DNA from: Paracentrotus lividus
Taxonomy: Eukaryota; Echinodermata; Echinoidea; Camarodonta; Echinidae
DNA length: 64,000 bases
Reading direction: 5' to 3'
NCBI GenBank assembly: GCA_940671915.1
Contig: CALNVZ010003429.1
Span: 22,305,908 to 22,369,907 of the forward strand
Positions 12,601 through 20,718 of the stretch are shown in pieces. How positions within the stretch are numbered: the stretch's first letter is position 1; each line of letters opens with the position of its first letter. Both the position numbers and the translations under genes were made by a program. Below the pieces are notes generated by a model. That model worked only from the letters and a program-made list of their open reading frames with translations, had not been told where the DNA came from and searched no databases.

Positions 12601-15600
12601 AGTAAATTTAAATTCTTTTTCAAATTGCCGATTTAGAGGTTTTCATGATTATTTTCATTCTAGATTTCTATTGTTCATGAATGTCATAATATACCACAGT
12701 AGAAATACTAGAAGATGAAATTCCTCAGTGATTTTCTATCTTTCTACTAATTTCATTTTATGATTGTGTTGATTTCAGACTATCCTGACCTGGATAATTT
12801 CACCTGGTCGGACTATCTTGCCAAGTCAAAATCAGTTGCCGTACCTACCCGAGCATTTAAACCAGTAAGTCACCATTGTTTTTGTCTGTCCTTACATAAT
12901 TTCTTTCTTCTTTCAAACTATTTCTACATCTTTGCCTACCACAACTACCCTCTCCCATCTTATGCCTTTTCAAGAAAGGTGTTCTCTTCTAAGTAGGATT
13001 GAGTTTAGCATTATTGAAAAGCAGATAAACAGGGTGAATGATAGCTCAATTATCACAACCATTTTTACTTGATATAAAAAAAAACAGAGAAAAATGTCCA
13101 TCATTGTCAGCACATCACCATTACACTCTAATAGGCATAAGATAATACACACTTCAGACATTATGTTACATAAATATACATGCATTCATTCTAGAGTCGT
13201 GACATATAAAGAAAATGTAATATGCATATCATAAAAAACAAGACAAGTCGAAAGATAAAAGATAGATAAAAGAAAAACAGGTGGAAAAAAGACACGATTG
13301 AAGTGCAGATAGAGAGTGAGAGACAGAGAGAGTGAGGAAGAGATCATACAGGGAGGGGGAGGGTATGAATAGGAAAGGAAAAACAAAAGGAGGAAGAGAA
13401 GGTAGGAAGACAAATTTGTGAAAAACTTGCTTTATTTTCTCTATTACAGCGCCCACCTATTCCCTTTCAAGTTGAGATGAGATTGGAGTGTGTTGATAAA
13501 AGGAACCCGTCTCTCATCAGAGCTGCAACAATAACAGAAGTAGAGGAGTACAGAATGCTTGTAAGAATGCTGCTTCTGTAATTGTACTTTCTTTCTTAGC
13601 TTAATCTATTCGTTTAAAATACTATGAATAAAAAATGACACCAGCAGAAAGTTAGAACCTCCCTGACAATTTTGATCTATTACAATGAATGAATTCCTTT
13701 TGTGAAGAATATCAATGTTTTGACATAAAAATCCTTAGGAATCTTTAAAATGGCAACCCTCTAAAGTAATTAATCATCACTATCTTCTTTTGAAAATTTA
13801 CAAAATTTTTGTTATATTAATTTGTAATTTTCATTTGTACAGAATAGAACCATTAAAATTTTGTTTATAAAAGAATGAAGAAATTAAAAAAAATATATAA
13901 ATGGACGCCAAGGGAGAAAAACATAATTCAATGTTCAATGTTTTGCATTGTTATGGGTTGACAATTAAAAAATAAAATTATGTTTTTTGCTGTATTCCAT
14001 GGATAATTCTATCACTCATCCTTAGTACAACACATTATTTTTATGTTTGCATTCTTGCTTGTAGATACACTTTGATGGTTGGGACACTGTGTATGATTTC
14101 TGGGTTGATGATGACAGCACTGACATCCATCCCATCGGTTGGTGTTCAAAGACTAGCCACCATCTGGTACCACCCATAGACCCTCTCAATCCTGATAGTA
14201 CCGGGTAAGTACCGCCCATAGACCCTCTAAATCCTGATAGTACCGGGTAAGTACCGCCCATAGACGCTCTCACTGCTGATAGTACCGGGTAAGTGCCATA
14301 ATTTGTTGGTGTTCAGAGACCAGCCACCATCTTGTACCACCCATAGACCCTCTCAACCCTGATAGTACCGGGTAAGTACCATGATTGGTTGGTGTTTAAA
14401 GACCGGCACCATCTTGTACCGCCCATAGACCCTCTCAATCCTGATAGTACCGGGTAAGTACCATGATTGGTTGGTGTTCATAGACAGGCCACCATCTTGT
14501 ACCGCCCATAGACCCTCTCAATCCTGATAGTACCGGCTATAGTACTATAAAATTGGTTAGTTTTCAGAGAACTGCTCCATGATGATTATCTCAGAAATAG
14601 CAAATACATGTACACTTCATTTTTGCTTTCAGACTTAATATCCTGATTATCTGTCAAAATATGTAACAATGATATTTTGTCCCTCACAGGCAATCAGGAT
14701 GCCCTACCCCCGGCTGCAATGGAGTAGGCCACATCAAAGGAGCAAAATACACTGGGCATCACAGGTAAACAATATCATTTTACCTTTTTGTATGCTACTT
14801 GATAGTTAATAGCTACTTGATGGTATTGATAGACATGATACTTCAATAAGTGTCTATGGTTGATTTATGCATAAAGAGAACTCATCATTTTGAGTTATAT
14901 AAGCATCTATTCTTGATTAAATTGGAATAATAAATAAAAAATTAAAAAAAAAAAAATAATAAAAAAAACAGAACAATGAGAGGAATATATCGGTGAAGAT
15001 TTGACAAATATGCAACAAAGGATTACTAATTTTCTTAATAATTGTTACAACATGTGTGAACCGCTCTCAAAGAAGGCCACTATGTGCGGAACAAGGGTGT
15101 ACCTTTCGGTAAGCCATGGGAAAATATACAGTTGGAGCAGTTCAGGGCTGGTGATGATGCTATGTTGGGCAGCTGATTTATAGTGGCTTAAAACTATCAA
15201 TCAAGCGAAAGAAATTGTCAAATATATGATGCAGGAGAGAAAATGTGGTTAGAAATTACATTAAAAAAATATATGCAACTTATATCTGTTTCACTCTGTC
15301 TCTGTCCATGCCATTTATATGTGTGCCTGTCAACACTCTTCCCTTCCACCTCACAGTGCATTTGGATGTCCATACTCTCAGATGAATATGACCAAAGAAA
15401 ACACACTTCATGATAGACTAGCTCCAGAGAGGGGTGCATCAGGGGTAACAAAGTCCCCCTCCTCACCAACCCTACCAGAACCAAAGTAAGATATCAATCC
15501 CCTTTTGGGAGTTAAGATTTAAATTATTAAATTACTCTCAGATGAATATGACCAAAGAGAACACTCTTCATGACAGACTAGCTCCAATATCCATTTGTAT

Positions 15601-18600
15601 CATTCATGTCTGTGATATAGTTTATTCAACCAGTGCCCTGTTACATAAAGAGTTATGATTCATTGCGCATTGAGAAGCACATTGATAGTAACCAATTAAG
15701 ATTGTTGTTGCATGCACTTCTTGCGTAAAATTCTCACTTTGGACCAATCAGAATTGTTAAAAATTTGCAACTGAGCATAATTATACATCTATTGGGAACA
15801 ACCAATATTATACATTGTAAGTCATCATAAGCTATCTTAATCATTCAAAACAAATATCAGAAGGCTAATAGTTATATCATGATTTAATGTGATACATACA
15901 GATCGATTCCTGAGACCTACATGAAAATGTACTTAGGACTTTTTCTAAAATTCTTGTGACCTAATGTAGTTCGACTATTTCTAAATTTCACTTTTTTTTG
16001 CTGCAATTTCTTTCCCCCTTTACATGATAGGTGTCCGACCCCCAGTTGTGACGGCAGTGGTCATGTGACGGGGAAATACACAAGTCATCACAAGCTATCT
16101 GGATGCCCCCTAGCAGAGAAGAATCAGAACAAGATGCCTCTATCCAAAGACCCAGCCACATTGCATAAACACCACCAGAAAGGACGTCAGCAAGTCACTG
16201 GGAAGGGCATGGGGCTAGGAAGGGGGAGAAAAAGGTGAGACTGGGGCTTAGTAAAGTGGGAAACAGTGTTTGTGTAAGACCCAGGCACATTGCATAAACA
16301 TCACCAGAAAGGATGCCAGCATGTCACAGGGAAGGGAATGGGGCTAGGCAGAGGGAGAAAGAGGTGAGACTGGGGCCTGGTGGGGGGGATGGTGACTCTG
16401 TAAGACCCAGTCGCATTGTATAAACACTACCAGAAAGGATGCCGGCCTGTCACAGGGAAGGGCATGGGGCTAGGGAGAGGGAGAAAAAAGTGAGACTGGG
16501 GCCTTGGGGGTGGGGGGGGGGGGGAATGGTGACTCCATAAGACTTTAGCCACATTGCATAAACACCACCAGAAAGGATGCCAGCATGTCAAAGCGAAGGG
16601 CATGGGGTTAGGGTAATGTAGAAAAAGGTGAGACTTGTGGCTTGGGGGAGTGGGTGATTGTGTCTCTATAAGACCCAGTCACATTATATAAACACCACCA
16701 GAAAGGACGTCGGCCAGTCACAGGGAAGGGCATGGGGCTAGGGAGAGGTAGAATGAGGTGAGACTGGGACATCAAACAACATCAGTTGGTCCAATTTATT
16801 GTTTGTCTAATACCACATTGGCTAAACCCATTTGGTCTACTAACAATTTGGTCTAAAATTTCCCCTTAGTCTGATACATACTTGGTGTAATTATCACATG
16901 GTCTTATTGCATTTTCATCTTATGCCCAAATGAATATTTGGTCTATTAACAAGTCTGTTACTGGTATTGACCAAATGATGTTACTCCACGTGGACATTAT
17001 ACGAAATGGTGATTAGATGAAATGGTAAATGCAATTAGACTGAAAGGTAATTAGACAAAGTGATTGTAGAAGAAATGGAATTAGACCAAGTGGGATAAGA
17101 CCAAACGTGCATTAGTCAAAATGGGTTTAGACCAAATGGCGATTAACCTCGAGAGAGGGAGTGGTAGTGTCTGTGTAAGACCCAGTCACATTGTATAAAC
17201 ACTACCAGAAAGGACGCCAGCAAGTACTGGTCATAAGTGAGATGCCTTGTACAGTACCGCCTGAGATCAACATCACAGCTGATTGCAATCGATTGAGTGC
17301 AGTTGTACACAAAGTGAATGAGGTTGATGTTATTTGATTGCAATCAACTGTGACGTTGATCTCAGACGGTACTATAACATAAAGAGTTATAATCAATTGC
17401 AAATCAATGGTAACCAATCATGATCCTTGTTGCATCGACTTCTTGCTTAAAAATATCACAGTGAACCAATCAGAGTGGTTGTTTAAAATTAGCAATTGAT
17501 CTTTGTCAGAGACAAAATGACAACATGTAAACAAATACTAAACAGTAACAGATGAAACGCATCATTCTGAGATGTAAACAGTGTAATGTAATCTTTTAGT
17601 CAGACTGTTGTTTGATTTGAATTGGTTGTAATTGGTCTTCATTAGTGGGACTGAAGCCTTCCATCCCTTTTGAATGGCCTGTACACACAAGTTTAAGAAA
17701 AAGATTTTAATCATATTTCACTCTTCTCCTTTTCTTTCAGGCATAAAGGCATGGCTGAACCCGGCAAGCAAAATAAGTCAGACAACCAAGGTAAGATCAT
17801 GGTATCTTTCATGGTATCAAAATTTAAAAAAAAAGGTAGAAGAAAACAGAAAAAATAAAAGGGGAATCCAGTATTAAGAATGGCCCTCTCATTTTTGTTG
17901 TTAATAATGATGGATAGATGTATGCCATTTAAAGTTTTAATGAGCAAGGATCATATATTTGAATATTAGATATTAAATATTAAAGTAAATATTAAATTCT
18001 TGTACATGTAAAACACACATTACCTTACAATGAAATAGAAATTTATACGATATAAAAGAGTTTGTGGATTTCCAAGTTTTTAGCTTTGGCACCATTTACC
18101 AGTGCACTGAGCATTTCAAGAAATGCTTGTACCTGGTACACACTGCGTGAAGTACAAGATAAACATTTGAATGTTGAGATCACTAATGTTATGGAGATCC
18201 TCACACTGGCAATGCAATCATGATGTATGATGTCACACACGAACAACTGTTAGATTGGCAAAAAAAAAAGAAAGCCCAAATATTTCTTTTTCCTCACTCT
18301 AAAGATAGTACAGACTCTACCCATGCTGTCTGGTGAAGACCAGAGCGCCCTCTCTTGTCTTTGATGTGTAGCTGTGTGGTTGACTTACTAAGGAGTAGAC
18401 CTACAACTGCTATGTGACCATTCTGGGCAGCTAGATGATTGTATTTGTGAAACTTTTCAGGCCTTCAATTTCGTCAATTTTAGGGCAAGGCCATTTTTTC
18501 ATAGGGCACATTTTCTTTAGTACAGCACAAATGCAATTTCTAAAAAGGGCACCAAAATCTCCAAGGCCAAACAGGGAATTTTGGAAGGGGCACTAAGGCC

Positions 18601-19626
18601 ATTGAGGGGGGCATCCAAGGCCATGGCCTCCATGGCCTTTGGTTAATTTAAGCCCTGACTTGTATTATATACATGAATCCTTTTTTCAACTCTTCTTTCT
18701 CCATCATCCCTATACATTACAGTAAAAAATTCTTTATGTATTTGATTCTTATCTTGTAGATGCGCAATCTAACCTGCAATCCCAACTCCACCAGTCCGTC
18801 TTCATGTCGGCCATGTCGCCCCATCCTGCCAAAGACTTCCCTCTCTGCTGGGAACAACATTCCAAGCTGTTGCCAGGCGTGGCCAATCTTTCAGCGACCA
18901 CCGTTGCTAGGTGGACCATGGATGAAGTGGCTAGTTTTGTCCGCAAGCTGCCGGGATGCCAGGAGCATGCGTCTAAGTTTGCAGATGAGGTGGGTTGTTA
19001 AAGGGGTTGTTGAACTTTGTTCAGGATATTAAAATAAAATAAATTCTCCTGGCCTATGCTCTAATCATAATTGCAACATTTTGGTCAGGCAGGAATCGCC
19101 TGAGATTTTAAAGCTACTGGGTCACTCATTTGCCAAGATATTGATGGCTAAATATTACCATTGTCATAGCGTACCTGGGTACGCTTAAGTTTACACTGCA
19201 GTCTATGGAGGGAAAATAATCACTTTTTTGTTTACTTATTGTGAAGCATCAATTGTAAATGATGCTTCTAAAATAAAATTTTCAGGGTTTCCTCTTGACA
19301 CATTATTACATGCACAGTCTTCACCTAAGAATTTCATGTAAGAAGCCTACAACCTTGTATCAGATGAATGTGATTGCAGACATAAGACACTTATATGTTT
19401 TCAATATCAAAATGACACAAGCATCTATTCTTATAAAGATCTCATATATCTATTGATGTCCTATAACTATATCAACTTTTGCTCTCTTTTTTTGCAGCAA
19501 ATTGATGGCGAAGCCTTTCTCCTGCTGACACAGAGTGATATCGTCAAGATTATGAGCATTAAACTTGGTCCAGCACTCAAGATCTTCAATGCCATTCTCA
19601 TCTTAAAGAACTCTGAAGAAAGCTGA
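3520..19626 (+). CDS. L3MBTL: L3MBTL / l(3)mbt-family chromatin protein: FCS finger, 3 MBT repeats, 2 CCHHC fingers, SAM (whole gene)
   Basis: The protein is a Polycomb-related reader that should bind mono- or dimethyl-lysine on histones in the nucleus and compact or repress chromatin; this role is known for the family, not shown here. Twenty exons with GT/AG junctions join without phase conflict (2907 nt, about 968 residues). Order by residue: acidic Gln/Asp-rich N-terminus 1-265, FCS zinc finger about 276-303, MBT1 373-477, MBT2 478-584, MBT3 585-697, CCHHC fingers about 699-733 and 766-795, SAM about 900-964. MBT2 keeps the cage residues Asp525, Phe549, Trp552 and Tyr556, spaced as in human L3MBTL1. 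Three MBTs followed by CCHHC and SAM place it with L3MBTL1/3/4 rather than with L3MBTL2/MBTD1 or SFMBT, which have four. The FCS finger and the second CCHHC finger are extras relative to the human L3MBTL1 layout I recall. Exons 3, 14, 16, 17 and 20 have tandem copies of their ends downstream. The start ATG at 3520 is inferred from phase. Confidence 0.93.
3923..4148. repeat. Tandem duplication, two 112-bp units, intron 1 of L3MBTL
   Basis: Two nearly identical 112-bp units contain ggatgtacctttct, ccaccactgaggggcgcc and a GGATACGCGCCTG end typical of the ends of dispersed elements elsewhere in the window. ORFs across it are repeat artefacts. Confidence 0.8.
4211..4356 (+). CDS. L3MBTL: L3MBTL exon 2
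   Basis: Acceptor tacaaag/GT and donor CAG/gtaaca; phase 1 in, phase 0 out. It codes a low-complexity acidic and Pro-containing segment (about 49 residues) with no domain. Confidence 0.8.
5053..5247 (+). CDS. L3MBTL: L3MBTL exon 3, acidic segment
   Basis: Acceptor ttccag/GAC and donor AAG/gtgaga, phase 0 to 0. It has a Glu-rich run followed by a conserved-looking block around [20 protein letters not shown]. The 3' part of this exon and the start of the following intron are duplicated about 343 bp downstream. Confidence 0.85.
5482..5660 (+). repeat. Second copy of L3MBTL exon 3 tail plus 5' splice site
   Basis: It matches 5139-5317, including the coding block [20 protein letters not shown], the donor gtgaga and about 60 bp of intron. 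Over 30 aligned codons I count nine base changes, seven of them silent. No in-frame acceptor is visible ahead of it, so use as an exon is not supported. Confidence 0.8.
6887..7214 (+). CDS. L3MBTL: L3MBTL exon 4, Asp/Pro-rich linker
   Basis: Acceptor ttgcag/TTT and donor GGAA/gtaagt; phase 0 in, phase 1 out. It codes about 109 residues rich in Asp, Gln and Pro with no recognised fold. Confidence 0.85.
7592..7724 (+). CDS. L3MBTL: L3MBTL exon 5, FCS-type zinc finger
   Basis: The exon codes [10 protein letters not shown], then [13 protein letters not shown]. This is the CxxC ... F-C-S/C arrangement of FCS fingers found in several Polycomb-group proteins, where they can bind nucleic acid. Phase 1 in, phase 2 out (AA/gtaagt). 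Confidence 0.9.
7796..7813 (+). repeat. Interstitial telomere-like repeat
   Basis: Three perfect TTAGGG units followed by TTGG lie in intron 5. TTAGGG is the usual metazoan telomere unit; an array this short is common inside introns. Confidence 0.7.
8324..8432 (+). CDS. L3MBTL: L3MBTL exon 6, basic linker
   Basis: Acceptor atcag/ACA and donor AAG/gtaaga; phase 2 in, phase 0 out. It codes a Lys-rich run around [14 protein letters not shown], a probable nuclear localisation or nucleic-acid contact segment after the FCS finger. Confidence 0.85.
8840..8918 (+). CDS. L3MBTL: L3MBTL exon 7, linker
   Basis: Acceptor ttttag/GTC and donor AAAG/gtaaaa; phase 0 in, phase 1 out. A short basic linker of 26 residues. 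Confidence 0.8.
10226..10305 (+). CDS. L3MBTL: L3MBTL exon 8, start of MBT1
   Basis: It codes [16 protein letters not shown] followed by VKLFKT, the W..YL...A.P..LF arm that opens an MBT repeat. Acceptor tgtag/GTA, donor AACA/gtaagt; phase 1 in, phase 0 out. Confidence 0.9.
10494..10730. mobile_element. MITE family A, copy 1 (intron 8 of L3MBTL)
   Basis: The inverted ends begin AGTGCCCTGTACAACAAAG and AGCCCTGTAACACAAAG (reverse strand) and pair inward to tctcagtagc. Its right end resembles a splice acceptor (tgttacag) but is the element terminus. A second copy lies at 36007-36258. Confidence 0.8.
10926..11160 (+). CDS. L3MBTL: L3MBTL exon 9, MBT1 core
   Basis: It codes the barrel of MBT1 with [33 protein letters not shown] and [17 protein letters not shown], very close to human L3MBTL1 MBT1. 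Where the cage Trp sits in MBT2 this repeat has Tyr (HFDGYSECY). Acceptor ttacag/CCA; phase 0 in, phase 1 out. Confidence 0.95.
11658..11746 (+). CDS. L3MBTL: L3MBTL exon 10, start of MBT2
   Basis: It codes [20 protein letters not shown], the N-terminal arm of MBT2. Acceptor ccctag/GAT, donor AAAT/gtgagt; phase 1 in, phase 0 out. Confidence 0.92.
12202..12433 (+). CDS. L3MBTL: L3MBTL exon 11, MBT2 core with methyl-lysine cage
   Basis: It codes [17 protein letters not shown] and [17 protein letters not shown]. The Asp of VDRKNP and the Phe, Trp and Tyr of HFDAWEDMY match the cage Asp355, Phe379, Trp382 and Tyr386 of human L3MBTL1 in identity and spacing. Mono- or dimethyl-lysine binding is therefore expected. 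Phase 0 in, phase 1 out. Confidence 0.95.
12779..12864 (+). CDS. L3MBTL: L3MBTL exon 12, start of MBT3
   Basis: It codes [19 protein letters not shown] and [10 protein letters not shown], the arm of MBT3. Acceptor ttcag/AC, donor ACCA/gtaagt; phase 1 in, phase 0 out. Confidence 0.92.
13450..13560 (+). CDS. L3MBTL: L3MBTL exon 13, MBT3 core part 1
   Basis: It codes [19 protein letters not shown], the first half of the MBT3 core. Phase 0 to 0, donor CTT/gtaaga. An intron splits this MBT core, whereas the cores of MBT1 and MBT2 lie in single exons. Confidence 0.9.
14065..14204 (+). CDS. L3MBTL: L3MBTL exon 14, MBT3 core part 2
   Basis: It codes [17 protein letters not shown] and [16 protein letters not shown], so MBT3 also has Phe, Trp and Tyr at the cage positions. 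The first GGGTAAGT donor (gt at 14205) keeps frame with exon 15, phase 2. The exon tail with this donor is repeated downstream. Confidence 0.9.
14205..14545 (+). repeat. Tandem array of exon 14 tails, each ending in a GGGTAAGT donor
   Basis: After the functional donor (14205), four further copies of cctctcaatcctgatagtac + CGGGTAAGT end at gt positions 14246, 14289, 14372 and 14454. A sixth copy has a decayed donor (ccggctat, near 14537). The later units are about 82 bp long and include ttggtgttc...agccaccat from the exon. Reading through the first donor meets TAA at once. Confidence 0.9.
14690..14764 (+). CDS. L3MBTL: L3MBTL exon 15, first CCHHC finger, main part
   Basis: It codes [20 protein letters not shown] followed by HH, the C-x4-C ... 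H ... HH pattern of MYT1/L3MBTL-type CCHHC fingers. Acceptor ctcacag/GCA, donor CACAG/gtaaac; phase 2 in and out. Confidence 0.92.
15357..15485 (+). CDS. L3MBTL: L3MBTL exon 16, end of first CCHHC finger and linker
   Basis: It supplies the last Cys of the finger ([10 protein letters not shown]) and a Ser/Pro-rich linker. Acceptor ctcacag/TGC, donor CAAA/gtaaga; phase 2 in and out. About 50 bp of this exon recurs at 15535-15585. Confidence 0.85.
15535..15585 (+). repeat. Partial second copy of L3MBTL exon 16
   Basis: It copies the coding stretch for [18 protein letters not shown]. The three differences in the aligned codons (GAA/GAG, ACA/ACT, GAT/GAC) are all silent. It lies about 165 bp downstream of the original, inside intron 16. 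Confidence 0.8.
15628..15790. mobile_element. MITE family A-related fragment
   Basis: It begins AGTGCCCTGTTACATAAAGA and shares ttgcatgcacttcttgcgt and ggaccaatcaga with 17376-17512. Only one end is clear. Confidence 0.6.
16031..16234 (+). CDS. L3MBTL: L3MBTL exon 17, second CCHHC finger and basic tail
   Basis: It codes [20 protein letters not shown] and LSGCPLAE, a complete second CCHHC finger close to that of human L3MBTL1, then a Lys/Arg/Gly-rich segment. Acceptor gatag/GTG, donor AAAAG/gtgaga; phase 2 in and out. The last 90 bp with the donor is repeated downstream. Confidence 0.92.
16277..16765 (+). repeat. Tandem array of exon 17 tails with donors
   Basis: Four degraded copies of the exon 17 end (agacccag.cacattgcat ... 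cagaaaggatgcc ... ggcatggggctagg ... gtgaga) start near 16277, 16402, 16537 and 16670, with periods of about 125-135 bp. A partial fifth lies at 17177-17226 beyond an inserted MITE. Three of the four copies keep GGTGAGA; the second has AGTGAGA. Confidence 0.9.
16770..17146. mobile_element. MITE inserted in the exon 17 tail array
   Basis: A palindromic element carries repeated TTTGGTCTAA-type words. Its right end, read on the minus strand, is TTAATCGCCATTTGGTCTAA, mirrored by catttggtctac and ggctaaaccc on the left. It separates the last partial array unit from the rest. Confidence 0.7.
17252..17374. mobile_element. Short MITE with about 38-bp inverted repeats
   Basis: The left end cagtaccgcctgagatcaac and the right end (reverse) agtaccgtctgagatcaac pair over about 38 bp with few mismatches. 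It sits next to a family A fragment. Confidence 0.75.
17376..17512. mobile_element. MITE family A-related fragment, second copy
   Basis: It shares acataaagagttat, gcatcgacttcttgc and gaaccaatcagag with 15628-15790. Confidence 0.55.
17741..17790 (+). CDS. L3MBTL: L3MBTL exon 18, short linker
   Basis: Acceptor ctttcag/GCA after a pyrimidine tract and donor CAAG/gtaaga; phase 2 in, phase 1 out. It codes [16 protein letters not shown]. Confidence 0.8.
18760..18989 (+). CDS. L3MBTL: L3MBTL exon 19, SAM domain N-terminal half
   Basis: After a Gln/Ser linker it codes [20 protein letters not shown], helix 1 and following of a SAM domain. SAM domains in this family mediate homo- or hetero-oligomerisation. 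Acceptor cttgtag/ATG, donor GAG/gtgggt; phase 1 in, phase 0 out. Confidence 0.92.
19085..19325. repeat. Dispersed repeat, copy 1 (intron 19)
   Basis: It shares atcgcctgagatttt, gcgtacctgggtacgctta and ctgcagtctatggagg with 43624-43795 in intron 5 of the minus-strand gene. No coding capacity; family not recognised. Confidence 0.7.
19498..19626 (+). CDS. L3MBTL: L3MBTL exon 20, SAM domain C-terminal half and stop
   Basis: It codes [19 protein letters not shown] and then [14 protein letters not shown], the end of the SAM domain, with TGA at 19624-19626. Acceptor tttgcag/CAA. Degenerate copies of this exon follow in the 3'UTR. Confidence 0.93.
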   Translation, partial: QIDGEAFLLLTQSDIVKIMSIKLGPALKIFNAILILKNSEES

Positions 19627-20577
19627 GATATGAACTGATGGAGCAAAATACTTGTTACAGCTCATGCTGAAATGAACTATTGAGATACAATCTCCATCCT
19701 ACAGATCTAGTGATATCGTCAACCTTTTCAGAACTCAGAAGAAAGCAAAGATCATCTGTAATCGAGCGTGGTCCAACACTCAAGATCTTCAATGCAATCC
19801 TAATCTTAAAAAACTCTGAAGAGAGCTGAGATATTAACGGATAGAGCAAAACACTTGCCACGGTTCATGCTGAACTAGACTCTTGAAATATGATATTCAT
19901 TTTATGGATGTACAGTGATATTCTAATTTTCTTTAGTATTTGGAAAAAGGCAAAGACATTATCTCCCCAAACATGATCTAGCGCCTATGTAAGATCTCAA
20001 AGCAATACTCATCTTGAAAGAACTCAGAAGAAATCTGAGATATTAACCGCCGGAGCAAGACACTCACTACTGATCATGCTGAAATAGAATATCGAGATTA
20101 TAATCTTCATTCTGTGGATCTACAGTGATACTCTCATCTTTGTTAGAACTTGGGATGAGAGCGAAGGCATTACATGTATCTTACCAAGCTTGGTCAATCT
20201 CTGAAGATCTTTAAAACTATTCTCATCTTAAAGAACTCAGATGAGTGCTGAGATATTTAACTAATGGAGCAAAACACTCACCATTGTTCATGCTGAAATA
20301 TGATATTGAGCTGTGATCTTTCTTCATCCTTTCGATCTACAGTGATATCGTCATCTCGAGAATTCAGACAAGAATGAAGACATGTGGGCATTAAGCTTGG
20401 TTCCGTACTCGAGATCTTAATTGATCAAGCAGTTCATGCGAATACAATCCTGATTCTCTGGGTCTACAGTGATGTTGTCATCTTGAGAATTAAGACAAAA
20501 ATGAAGACATTCTGTCATCAAGCATGGTCCAGTACTCTAAATCTGAAATGCCATCTTCATCTTGACTAAATCAGTGG
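19627..20577 (+). repeat. 3'UTR array of degraded terminal-exon (SAM) copies
   Basis: Downstream of the stop, units of about 110-215 bp repeat the end of the last exon and the first part of the 3'UTR. Starts marked by tctacagtgatat-like words lie near 19706, 19909, 20120, 20337 and 20464. Recognisable pieces are gatatcgtc, cactcaagatcttcaatgc, cttaaagaactc and ggagcaaaacac. Frames are broken by stops and indels, so these are not coding. Confidence 0.85.
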
Positions 20578-20718
20578 GGGATCCAGGCGGGGGCGCAGGG
20601 GATGCGAGCCCCCCCCCCCCCCTCCTATAATTTGCAAACCATTCATTGATTGTACATGTTGAAATCAGAAAATTTCGGTGGCACCACATCTTTCCTGAAA
20701 TCATAGGTCTGCCACTGC
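20569..20718. mobile_element. Short element with CAGTGG ends
   Basis: It begins cagtgggggatccagg and ends aggtctgccactg, inverted ends typical of a degraded MITE. It abuts the terminal-exon array. Confidence 0.5.
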
